Positions 1 through 5,163 of a DNA stretch of 5,313 nt are shown here, one piece after another. The translations under genes and the position numbers were made by a program. Numbering within the stretch: the first letter of the stretch is position 1; each line of letters starts with the position of its first letter. The notes below the pieces were generated by a model. That model searched no databases and had not been told where the DNA came from. It worked only from the letters and a program-made list of their open reading frames with translations. Source of the stretch: Nitrospirota bacterium (GTDB taxonomy: Bacteria; Nitrospirota; 9FT-COMBO-42-15; HDB-SIOI813); contig JAHFER010000136.1 in the NCBI GenBank assembly GCA_023248365.1, positions 1 to 5,313 on the forward strand, in the 5' to 3' direction.

Positions 1-2873
1 ACTCTTATGACAGGATATTCAGAACCATGCAGCAGTTTCAGGTATTGCACTATAAACTCTATATCCACTATCCCGCCGGGCCCAACTTTTATATCATAAT
101 ACTCATTATTTTCCTTACTTACTTCTGCCTCCATTCTATGCCGCATATCCCTGATGCTTTTTCTCAGGCCTTCATTTGAAGGTCTTTCATATATTAGATT
201 TTGGCAGGCGGTCATAAACTCCTGCCCAAGCGACTCATCCCCTGCAACAAACCTTGCCCTTGTCAGGGATTGTAATTCCCATACATCTGCATGATCTTTA
301 ATATAGCCTATAACCCCTTCCATAGACTGACAAAGCGGACCTTTATTGCCGGACGGCCTTAGCCTGACATCCACCTTAAAGACTGTCCCCTCTCTTGTCA
401 TTGATGTGAGGGCTGACATTACCTTGCTTGAAAGATGGGAAAAATACTCATGATTTGATATCGAATGTTTCCCCTTTGTCTCACCCTCTCCGGAATATAT
501 AAAGATCAGGTCAAGGTCAGAACCATAAGTAATTTCCTCTCCACCAAGTTTGCCCATTCCCACAACACAGAATCGTGCGTTAACACTCTTTCCGCCGGTT
601 TTATACAAAGGACGGCCATAAGTGCGGCCCAGTTCTTCTTCTGCTATCATAATGGCCACTGCTACAGAGGCATCTGCAAGCGCAGACATATTTTTTGAGA
701 CTTCAGCAGTATCTGTATATCCCAGAATATCTGTATAACCTATCCGCAATTCTTCTGTATATTTAAACTTCCGCAAGATATCAAGCTTTTCAGTATATGC
801 CTGGGGTTGTCTTATCACTGCAAAGAGTTCATCCTGTATATCCTGCTTAGTCCTCTTTTTCAACATTTCTGCAGGATCAAGGAAGAGGTCTACAAGCTCA
901 GGGTGCCTCATCACTATCTTTGACAAATATTCACTGCTGCTGAATAGCCTGACTACAGACTCAATTGCCTGCGGGTTTTCTTCAAAAAAGGAATAGAGTG
1001 TTTCTCTTGCACCTGCTGAAGATATGAGCGCCTCCAGATTATTGAGTGCAAGGTCAGGATCAGACAATGATGTAATATGCGCAAAAAATTTTGGGAAGAT
1101 CCTTGCAAAGATCTGCCTGCTTCGCGGGGTCTGGTGACTAAATGCCATTCCATCCCTTAATAAGATTATGTTCCTGTATGCCTTCCCTGCATCTTTAAAA
1201 TTATACTTTGAAAGTAGATGCACTGCCTCATCCTCAGGAACAACATCCCCTATTATTATCTGACAATCACCCTCATCATCCCTTTGTTCCTCTTCGGCCT
1301 CTTTTTTCACAAACAGACCGTCATATATTTTCCGTACAGTCTTTGTACAGGAAACGTAATCCTTTATAAGAAATTCGTCTGCCCTGTACTTGCCTTTATC
1401 TTTATAGCTAAGTCTCTTTGCCAGGGTATAGAGTTCTTTAATATCTTTTGGCATAACATGGGCCTGGCGTTCTCCTACGACCTGCACCATATGTTCAATT
1501 CTGCGTAACAGTTGATATGCCTTTGACAGAGACCCCTCTTCCTCATAAGACACAAAGCCTTTCTGGGCCAGCCTGTGCAATGCCCGTAATGTATTTCTCT
1601 CCCTGATCCATGGTTCTTTTCCACCGTACAGGAGTTGTAATGCCTGAACAAAAAACTCTATCTCTCTTATTCCGCCGTAACCCAGTTTAACATCATTCAG
1701 ATCTTTACCTTTAACCGCAAGGTGTTTATCAATCTTTATCTTCATATCCCTGATTTCATCTATAGCACTAAAATCGAGATATTTTCTGTAAACAAACGGC
1801 TGTATCATTGCAAGAAATGCCTTCCCCAGATTATCATCCCCTGCGGCAGACCGTGTTTTTGATAAGGCCGCCCTCTCCCATGTCTGCCCCCATGATTCAT
1901 AATAGACCTCATAACTCCTGAGAGAACTGGCTAAATCACCTTTTTCGCCTTCAGGTCTCAGCCTTGTGTCTACCCTGAATACAAACCCATCTTCAGTGGT
2001 ATCTCCTATTAAGCGGCTTATCATCTCTGACAGTTTCACATAATACTGATGATTGGTTAATTGCCCTGTTGATGTTTCTCCCTTGTCAGAAGAATAAAGG
2101 TACATTATGTCTATGTCAGAACTGTAGTTTAACTCTTCACCTCCGAGCTTACCCATCCCAAGTATAGTAAAGGCACATTCATGTATACTACCATCCATAT
2201 CCGTATACATGGGCTTTCCGTACCTCGTAATAAGATCCCTATTGCCAACCTCATAAGCTATCTGAAGACATACATCCGCTACAGCAGATATTTCCTGGGT
2301 AATTTCAGCAAGGGCTGCATATCCAAGCATGTCTCTCAGGGTAATCCTTATGTACTCTTTTTTTCTGAATCTCCTCAGTAATGATTTAACTTCATCAGGT
2401 GATGTCCTTGCAGTCATCTGTTTGCGGAGATAATCAATCTGAGATGCTTTATTTATCGCCTGTTTCAGGAGGTTTGGTATTGAAAGCCATCTGAGGTATT
2501 CTCCTGGTTCGGAAAAGAGGAAATTGGAAAGATACTGACTGCTGCCAAAGAGGTACAATAATACAGGCGTTAACTCAATATAATTTAATAAGAATACAAA
2601 CAATCCTTTTTTATCATCATAGTGTGTGACAAAACGCTCAAGATTATTAAGCGCCATGTCCGGGTCAGGGGCATCTATTGATGCTTTTAATATGGCAGGA
2701 AGTAACTTCTTAAATTCCTGCTGATGCTCTGAATCCTTAAAAATGAGATGGAGGTTTACTGCTGCCTTGCGGCCGTCGGAAAAACCTGCCTTAGACAGGA
2801 GTAGGGACAGTTTTCCTGTGTCTCTGAAATCATCCTTTATCTCTCTGATAATTTTATTCAAAGGTGTAGACAA
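1..2873 (-). CDS. glnE: Glutamine synthetase adenylyltransferase / adenylyl-removing enzyme (3' end beyond window)
   Basis: This enzyme attaches AMP to glutamine synthetase and removes it, in response to PII signalling in the cytoplasm. Counting from a TTG at 2873, 957 codons are present. The family's two nucleotidyltransferase halves are both visible. The first has GMGKLGGEELNYSSDIDIM at residues 239-257, with metal-binding Asp253 and Asp255, and KLGYGGIREIEF from 396. The second has GMGKLGGEE from 772, Asp786 and Asp788, and KVGPGGIVDIEF from 929. A DPDxALNNLE motif occurs once per half (70-79 and 605-614). By family knowledge the first half is the deadenylylase and the second the adenylylase. 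The frame is open throughout. By comparison with E. coli GlnE as I recall it, roughly 90 C-terminal residues are missing. The start is uncertain: the frame is open back to a TGA at 2949-2951, yet no ATG occurs before 2657, which lies inside the conserved motif. TTG 2873 is preferred because GGGGAG lies 9 bases upstream. Confidence 0.95.
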   Translation of the reverse strand, partial: MSTPLNKIIREIKDDFRDTGKLSLLLSKAGFSDGRKAAVNLHLIFKDSEHQQEFKKLLPAILKASIDAPDPDMALNNLERFVTHYDDKKGLFVFLLNYIELTPVLLYLFGSSQYLSNFLFSEPGEYLRWLSIPNLLKQAINKASQIDYLRKQMTARTSPDEVKSLLRRFRKKEYIRITLRDMLGYAALAEITQEISAVADVCLQIAYEVGNRDLITRYGKPMYTDMDGSIHECAFTILGMGKLGGEELNYSSDIDIMYLYSSDKGETSTGQLTNHQYYVKLSEMISRLIGDTTEDGFVFRVDTRLRPEGEKGDLASSLRSYEVYYESWGQTWERAALSKTRSAAGDDNLGKAFLAMIQPFVYRKYLDFSAIDEIRDMKIKIDKHLAVKGKDLNDVKLGYGGIREIEFFVQALQLLYGGKEPWIRERNTLRALHRLAQKGFVSYEEEGSLSKAYQLLRRIEHMVQVVGERQAHVMPKDIKELYTLAKRLSYKDKGKYRADEFLIKDYVSCTKTVRKIYDGLFVKKEAEEEQRDDEGDCQIIIGDVVPEDEAVHLLSKYNFKDAGKAYRNIILLRDGMAFSHQTPRSRQIFARIFPKFFAHITSLSDPDLALNNLEALISSAGARETLYSFFEENPQAIESVVRLFSSSEYLSKIVMRHPELVDLFLDPAEMLKKRTKQDIQDELFAVIRQPQAYTEKLDILRKFKYTEELRIGYTDILGYTDTAEVSKNMSALADASVAVAIMIAEEELGRTYGRPLYKTGGKSVNARFCVVGMGKLGGEEITYGSDLDLIFIYSGEGETKGKHSISNHEYFSHLSSKVMSALTSMTREGTVFKVDVRLRPSGNKGPLCQSMEGVIGYIKDHADVWELQSLTRARFVAGDESLGQEFMTACQNLIYERPSNEGLRKSIRDMRHRMEAEVSKENNEYYDIKVGPGGIVDIEFIVQYLKLLHGSEYPVIR

Positions 2874-2882
2874 AGAGTGTAA
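2867..2882. repeat. Left copy of 16-bp direct repeat flanking the palindromic element
   Basis: TAGACAAAGAGTGTAA matches 3075-3090 at 14 of 16 positions, in the same orientation on the other side of the palindrome. The putative glnE TTG start lies within it on the minus strand. It could be a decayed target-site duplication, but the copies are not flush with the 15-bp terminal repeats: 12 bases intervene on each side. Confidence 0.45.
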
Positions 2883-2888
2883 CTCCCC
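2883..2888 (-). promoter_or_regulatory. Probable glnE ribosome-binding site
   Basis: On the minus strand this reads GGGGAG, 9 bases before the TTG at 2873. It is the only purine-rich Shine-Dalgarno-like site near a possible glnE start, and it decides the TTG choice over a second in-frame TTG at 2861. It lies just outside the 15-bp end of the palindromic element, between that element and the left direct repeat. The site is therefore tied to the junction created by the element. Confidence 0.45.
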
Positions 2889-2894
2889 GGAGCT

Positions 2895-3062
2895 GGGTAG
2901 AGCTGTTGCCCCATCGCTCCTGGCCTTCGCAGTTGACCTGTCTAAGACTCAAAGACAGGTGGAAGCCTTCCAGCCTCTAACGGGCTGGCTTTCCACCGTC
3001 TTTTCGTCTTGACAGGTAACCCAACTGCTCCGGCAAGTCGCTCAGGAGCAACAGCTCTACCC
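2895..3062. repeat. Long palindromic element with perfect 15-bp terminal inverted repeats
   Basis: The ends are GGGTAGAGCTGTTGC (2895-2909) and its exact complement (3048-3062). Between them pairing continues inward: CAGTTG 2930-2935 with CAACTG 3022-3027; ACCTGTC 2936-2942 with GACAGGT 3011-3017; AAGAC 2944-2948 with GTCTT 3006-3010; AAAGAC 2951-2956 with GTCTTT 2998-3003; GGTGGAA 2958-2964 with TTCCACC 2991-2997; CCAGCC 2970-2975 with GGCTGG 2983-2988. The loop is 7 bases (2976-2982). The whole 168 bp can fold into one interrupted hairpin as RNA or a cruciform as DNA. No convincing gene is encoded. It resembles a non-autonomous miniature inverted-repeat element, but I do not recognise a named family. 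A structured RNA is the alternative. Confidence 0.8.
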
Positions 3063-3073
3063 TTCATGAAGGC

Positions 3074-3613
3074 TTAGACAAAAAGTGTTATATCAGCATT
3101 TGAGGCATATTCAAGGAAACCTGCGGCGCCGCAGACTTCTACGCCTTCAATAAGATCATCTTTTTTTATACCCATTACATCCATGGTCATCTGACATGCA
3201 ACTAACTTCACACCTGTCTCTACGGCTATATCAAGCAGGTCTGTTATTAACGGTACATTTACCTTTTTCATCCAGCCCTTCATCATTCTTGTAGCCATAG
3301 CAGTCATACCCGGCAAAGCTCCGATAATGTTGGGCATCGGAACCGGCATTGCAGGATTTGCAAGTGAAGGAACCTTAAGATTTTTATTCTTCTTTTTATT
3401 GATAATATCAAGCCCATAGAATGTAAAGAATATGGAACACTCTATATCCATAGCCGCTGCAGTAGTGGCTAAAATAAGCGGCGGATATGCCATATCAAGC
3501 GTACCCTTTGATGCTATAATGGCCATCCGCTTCTGCTTTTCAGCAAGCAACTTTTTAAGTTTCTCTTCTACTATCTTTTCTATAAGTTTTACGTCCTGTT
3601 CTGATACCGGCAT
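3074..3613 (-). CDS. dsrE2: DsrE2-type DsrE/DsrF-like sulfur-relay protein
   Basis: A 179-residue protein of the DsrE superfamily, DsrE2 type, whose members are found beside TusA and take part in cytoplasmic persulfide trafficking. Residues 4-29 form a charged, probably helical N-terminus. The Rossmann-like core starts at about 30 (MAIIASKGTLDMAYPPLILA), followed by the IFFTFYGLDI strand at 61-70. A proline- and methionine-rich hydrophobic segment spans about 82-115 (MPNIIGALPGM), which could bury against a partner or a membrane. Cysteines are Cys59, Cys140 and Cys161. Cys140, in LVACQMTMDVMGI, is at the position expected for the sulfur-carrying Cys of the superfamily. The start is well supported by AGGAGG 5 bases before the ATG. 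It is the last gene of the operon, 113 bases after tusA, with a palindromic repeat in that gap. The exact partner and sulfur acceptor are not shown by the sequence. Confidence 0.9.
   Translation of the reverse strand: MPVSEQDVKLIEKIVEEKLKKLLAEKQKRMAIIASKGTLDMAYPPLILATTAAAMDIECSIFFTFYGLDIINKKKNKNLKVPSLANPAMPVPMPNIIGALPGMTAMATRMMKGWMKKVNVPLITDLLDIAVETGVKLVACQMTMDVMGIKKDDLIEGVEVCGAAGFLEYASNADITLFV
3075..3090. repeat. Right copy of 16-bp direct repeat, at the dsrE2 3' end
   Basis: TAGACAAAAAGTGTTA is the partner of 2867-2882, with two mismatches. On the minus strand it encodes the last residues of DsrE2 (TLFV) and two bases of the stop codon. Because this copy is coding, it is the likelier original if the pair arose by duplication. 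Confidence 0.45.
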
Positions 3614-3618
3614 GACGT

Positions 3619-3624
3619 CCTCCT
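3619..3624 (-). promoter_or_regulatory. Strong ribosome-binding site of dsrE2
   Basis: On the minus strand a perfect AGGAGG stands 5 bases before the ATG at 3613. It is by far the strongest Shine-Dalgarno in the window; the other operon genes have weak sites or none. It lies 11 bases downstream of the double-hairpin repeat on the mRNA, which could insulate or expose it. Confidence 0.85.
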
Positions 3625-3635
3625 AAAATTAATCC

Positions 3636-3704
3636 GTCATTCCCATGAAAATGGGAATCCAGACCCACGACATAGCTCTGGATTCCTGCTTTCGCAGGAA
3701 TGAC
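3636..3704. repeat. GTCATTCC/GGAATGAC double-hairpin palindromic repeat
   Basis: The 69-bp unit has outer inverted repeats GTCATTCC (3636-3643) and GGAATGAC (3697-3704). Each arm contains its own hairpin: ATTCCCAT-gaaa-ATGGGAAT (3639-3658) and ATTCCTGC-tttc-GCAGGAAT (3682-3701). GGAATCCAGA (3654-3663) pairs with TCTGGATTCC (3677-3686) around a 13-base centre. It matches the widespread bacterial intergenic repeat built on ATTCCCGCGAAAGCGGGAAT, also known from neisserial repeat arrays. It lies inside the operon between tusA and dsrE2 and would be transcribed with them. It may affect mRNA stability or just be a tolerated mobile repeat. Confidence 0.9.
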
Positions 3705-3726
3705 AATGAATTTGAATCTTTCTTTT

Positions 3727-3972
3727 TTACTTTAGCTTCTTTATATAAAACCTGTAATTGCTATCCTCATGTACTACTTCCAGTAACTCCTGGCCTGTAT
3801 GTTTTGCCCAGGCCTCAATATCTTTTAAAGAACCCGGATCAGTTGCTATCATTTCAAGAACTTCGCCAGTCTCCATCTTACTCATAGCATTTTTAGTCTT
3901 TAAAACAGGTACGGGACATGACATCTTTCTGCAATCAAGCACATGGTCCGCCTTAAAACTCTTCTTCTCCAT
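3727..3972 (-). CDS. tusA: TusA-family sulfur carrier (SirA-like)
   Basis: An 81-residue protein, the usual size of the TusA family, small cytoplasmic proteins that hold sulfane sulfur as a cysteine persulfide and pass it to DsrEFH/TusBCD-type complexes. The signature is Cys19-Pro-Val-Pro at residues 19-22, in MSCPVPVLKTKNAM; Cys19 is the persulfide residue and has the same number as in E. coli TusA. A second cysteine, Cys14 (LDCRKM), precedes it. The later GEVLEMIATDPGSLKDIEAW and the C-terminal YRFYIKK strand fit the beta-alpha-beta fold. The ATG at 3972 has an AGGAA so close (2 bases) that initiation may instead use the AAGGGG about 12 bases upstream. An in-frame stop lies a little further upstream with no other start between. 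It is the fourth gene of the operon, 81 bases after dsrH. Confidence 0.95.
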   Translation of the reverse strand: MEKKSFKADHVLDCRKMSCPVPVLKTKNAMSKMETGEVLEMIATDPGSLKDIEAWAKHTGQELLEVVHEDSNYRFYIKKLK

Positions 3973-4010
3973 TTCCTGAGCTAACCCCTTTCCTCTCGCT
4001 TCTGCTCAAC

Positions 4011-4036
4011 GGTAAGGGACAAGCCCCTCCCCTACC
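4011..4036 (-). other. Small hairpin in the dsrH-tusA gap, with an alternative fold
   Basis: On the minus-strand RNA, GGUAGGGG and CCCUUACC can form an 8-bp stem (one G-U pair) around a 10-base loop. The 3' arm can instead pair locally as AGGGG-CUUG-UCCCU, so the two folds exclude each other. It lies in the 81-base gap before tusA and is followed by no U-run, so it is not a clear terminator. It may be a translation-affecting structure or a repeat remnant. Confidence 0.4.
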
Positions 4037-4053
4037 TGTTTACTAATCTTATC

Positions 4054-4308
4054 TTACCATACAATCACCTTATCATGTTCAATGATAAGCTTACATATTG
4101 CCGGATAATCTACTAAATTACAATTCACATGTAACCCGCGGGCCTCGACATCATTTACTGATGCGAATACGCTATCTTCTTCTCTTAACTTAGACAGCAC
4201 ACCATCCTGAATCAGAAGGACAGAGAGATTTTCCCCAGTCTTATCATGCTCAATGATTTCTCTTACTAACTGGTCTTCTTCTCTTCTTAATATATGCAAT
4301 ATCTTCAT
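4054..4308 (-). CDS. dsrH: DsrH/TusB-like sulfur-relay subunit
   Basis: An 84-residue protein of the DsrH/TusB family, the smallest subunit of the DsrEFH/TusBCD hexamer that relays persulfide sulfur from TusA. The family pattern is clear: the MKILHILRR start, the VLLIQDGV strand and loop at 30-37, an EARGL segment at 55-59, and the short ending VIVW* with the conserved terminal Trp84. Cysteines are at 63 and 72. The Cys near residue 20 that is the reactive residue of Allochromatium DsrH is absent; E. coli TusB, as I recall it, also lacks it, so a structural role is plausible. It starts 11 bases after the dsrF stop. An AGGG 9 bases before the ATG overlaps that stop codon, which suggests translational coupling. 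Confidence 0.85.
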   Translation of the reverse strand: MKILHILRREEDQLVREIIEHDKTGENLSVLLIQDGVLSKLREEDSVFASVNDVEARGLHVNCNLVDYPAICKLIIEHDKVIVW

Positions 4309-4319
4309 ATGGAAATACC

Positions 4320-4679
4320 CTATCTGAAACTTACCACCACATCGCTATCTGATATAATTTTATAAACCTCGTCCCGGCTAACCTTCTCCACGTGGCTCTC
4401 ATACTCAGAGATATTTCTCTCTTCCAGAGATAACCCATCTGCAACAATCCTTACACCGCATGCTGAAAAAAGCTCTATACTCTCAAACAGGTTAGGTCTG
4501 CCTATCATATGAGGAGAAAGACTCAGCACACTCCAAACTCCATCACCTATTAGAAGAATATTCACCTTATTATCTGACAGAGTCATTCCTATACCCATAC
4601 GAAAGGCTTCGGAAAGGGCTAAAGTATTAAACGGAGTGGAGCGGATGATAATTACTATTTTCTTTATATTATTCTTCAT
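4320..4679 (-). CDS. dsrF: DsrF/TusC-like sulfur-relay subunit
   Basis: A 119-residue DsrE/F-superfamily protein in the middle position typical of DsrF/TusC in E-F-H (D-C-B) gene order. Seen in the sequence: an N-terminal strand KKIVIIIRSTPF followed by a helix, the family's LLIGDGVWSVL strand and loop at about 42-52, and a GVRIVADGLSLEERN segment at 75-89. The superfamily's active-site Cys position (GVKIALC in the neighbouring DsrE) is occupied here by Asp81. That agrees with DsrF/TusC being a non-catalytic structural partner. Its only cysteine is Cys74, a few residues earlier. The start ATG overlaps the dsrE stop as ATGA, so translation is very likely coupled. Confidence 0.85.
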   Translation of the reverse strand: MKNNIKKIVIIIRSTPFNTLALSEAFRMGIGMTLSDNKVNILLIGDGVWSVLSLSPHMIGRPNLFESIELFSACGVRIVADGLSLEERNISEYESHVEKVSRDEVYKIISDSDVVVSFR

Positions 4680-5011
4680 ACAAAACTCAGGAACCTGTCA
4701 CACTCACTTATCAATCGTGACAAGTCATACTGGCTGTGAAAATCAACACCGTTCAGGAAGTTGTCGCGTCCCATCCCGCGTATCTCAGAGGTATAACTAC
4801 ACAGCGCAATCTTTACTCCCTTTGATAGCAATTTGTCAAAACCTGATGATAATCCTTTGTTAACATGATTTGTTATTACATTAAATACACCATCTTCCAT
4901 AAGAAAGATCGCCACTTCATGCCCCCCATCAGCAAACCCCTCTGCGAGCCTTGCCACAGTATGTGCATCCTGATGTTCAGGGCTTTTATGTAAAAGAAAA
5001 CCTATTTTCAT
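4676..5011 (-). CDS. dsrE: DsrE/TusD-like sulfur-relay subunit
   Basis: A 111-residue protein of the DsrE family, the catalytic, persulfide-carrying subunit of DsrEFH/TusBCD complexes. It starts MKIGFLLHKSPEHQDAHTV, has the VAIFLMEDGVFNV strand and loop at about 33-45, and carries Cys71 in GVKIALCSYTSEIRGMG. That is the position of the active cysteine of E. coli TusD and Allochromatium DsrE (Cys78 in both). A second Cys104 is near the C-terminus. It is somewhat shorter than typical DsrE/TusD proteins. I chose the ATG at 5011 over an in-frame TTG at 5023, because MKIGFLL is the natural first strand and the TTG overlaps a TATAAT box. No Shine-Dalgarno precedes the ATG. It is the first gene of the operon. 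Confidence 0.87.
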   Translation of the reverse strand: MKIGFLLHKSPEHQDAHTVARLAEGFADGGHEVAIFLMEDGVFNVITNHVNKGLSSGFDKLLSKGVKIALCSYTSEIRGMGRDNFLNGVDFHSQYDLSRLISECDRFLSFV

Positions 5012-5017
5012 AATATA

Positions 5018-5046
5018 TTGCAATTATACACGATTTTGTTTATGAT
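5018..5046 (+). promoter_or_regulatory. Candidate glgC promoter overlapping the dsr promoter
   Basis: TTGCAA at 5018-5023 (4 of 6 matches) and TATGAT at 5041-5046 (5 of 6) are separated by exactly 17 bases and point towards glgC. Transcription would begin near 5053, giving a leader of roughly 110 bases that contains the composite repeat. It occupies almost the same DNA as the opposite dsr promoter candidate. Confidence 0.4.
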
Positions 5047-5052
5047 TGGGAA
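5023..5052 (-). promoter_or_regulatory. Candidate promoter of the dsrE-dsrF-dsrH-tusA-dsrE2 operon
   Basis: On the minus strand a perfect TATAAT -10 box lies at 5028-5023, with TTCCCA (4 of 6 matches to TTGACA) at 5052-5047 and an 18-base spacer. The -10 ends 11 bases before the dsrE ATG. Transcription starting the usual 6-7 bases downstream would leave only about 4-5 leader bases, which matches the lack of a Shine-Dalgarno and suggests a nearly leaderless mRNA. Confidence 0.55.
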
Positions 5053-5086
5053 TACATTAAGTAAGGCACTCGCAAAGCGTAATGAA

Positions 5087-5155
5087 AAATTCCCTCCCCT
5101 TCAAGGGGAGGTTCAGGTCTGCCCTGAGTGTAGTCGAAGGGGTGGGGATGGGGTT
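5087..5155. repeat. Composite (apparently nested) palindromic repeat before glgC
   Basis: The outer part is CCTCCCCTT (5093-5101) and its complement AAGGGGAGG (5103-5111), continuing after an interruption into GGGGTGGGGATGGGGTT (5139-5155). It looks like a common bacterial intergenic repeat with a CTCCCCTTcAAGGGGAG core and a GGTGGGGATGGGG tail. Inside lies CCCTGAGTGTAGTCGAAGGG (5122-5141), which I recognise as another widely dispersed short repeat. Additional TCAGG (5113-5117) / CCTGA (5123-5127) pairing is present. The outer limits are approximate. The GGGG at 5150-5153, 10 bases before the glgC ATG, is the only Shine-Dalgarno-like site there and belongs to the repeat. Confidence 0.7.
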
Positions 5156-5163
5156 ACTTTCTT

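Noticed and set aside
953..1153. A 66-codon minus-strand open frame in the glnE region
   Set aside because: It is an out-of-frame reading of the GlnE segment that correctly reads MAFSHQTPRSRQIFARIFPK; no frameshift is needed in glnE.
1218..1508. A 96-codon plus-strand open frame with hydrophobic stretches resembling a membrane protein
   Set aside because: It lies wholly antisense to the continuous GlnE frame. Its hydrophobicity is the complement of GlnE's charged linker codons.
2743..3012. An 89-codon open frame on the plus strand crossing the glnE 5' end and the palindrome
   Set aside because: It is antisense to conserved GlnE codons and to the palindrome, shows no recognisable protein motif, and is explained by the coding frame opposite.
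2895..3062. The palindrome as a retron RNA, riboswitch or intrinsic terminator
   Set aside because: No reverse transcriptase gene is near, no known riboswitch core was recognised, and no U-run follows the stem on the minus strand.
3636..3704. The ATTCC...GGAAT repeats as a CRISPR array
   Set aside because: There are only two inverted, non-identical units with a 13-base centre. There is no series of direct repeats with unique spacers and no cas gene.
5012..5023. TTG at 5023 as the dsrE start (four extra residues)
   Set aside because: It has no ribosome-binding site, overlaps the TATAAT box, and adds residues before the natural first strand MKIGFLL.
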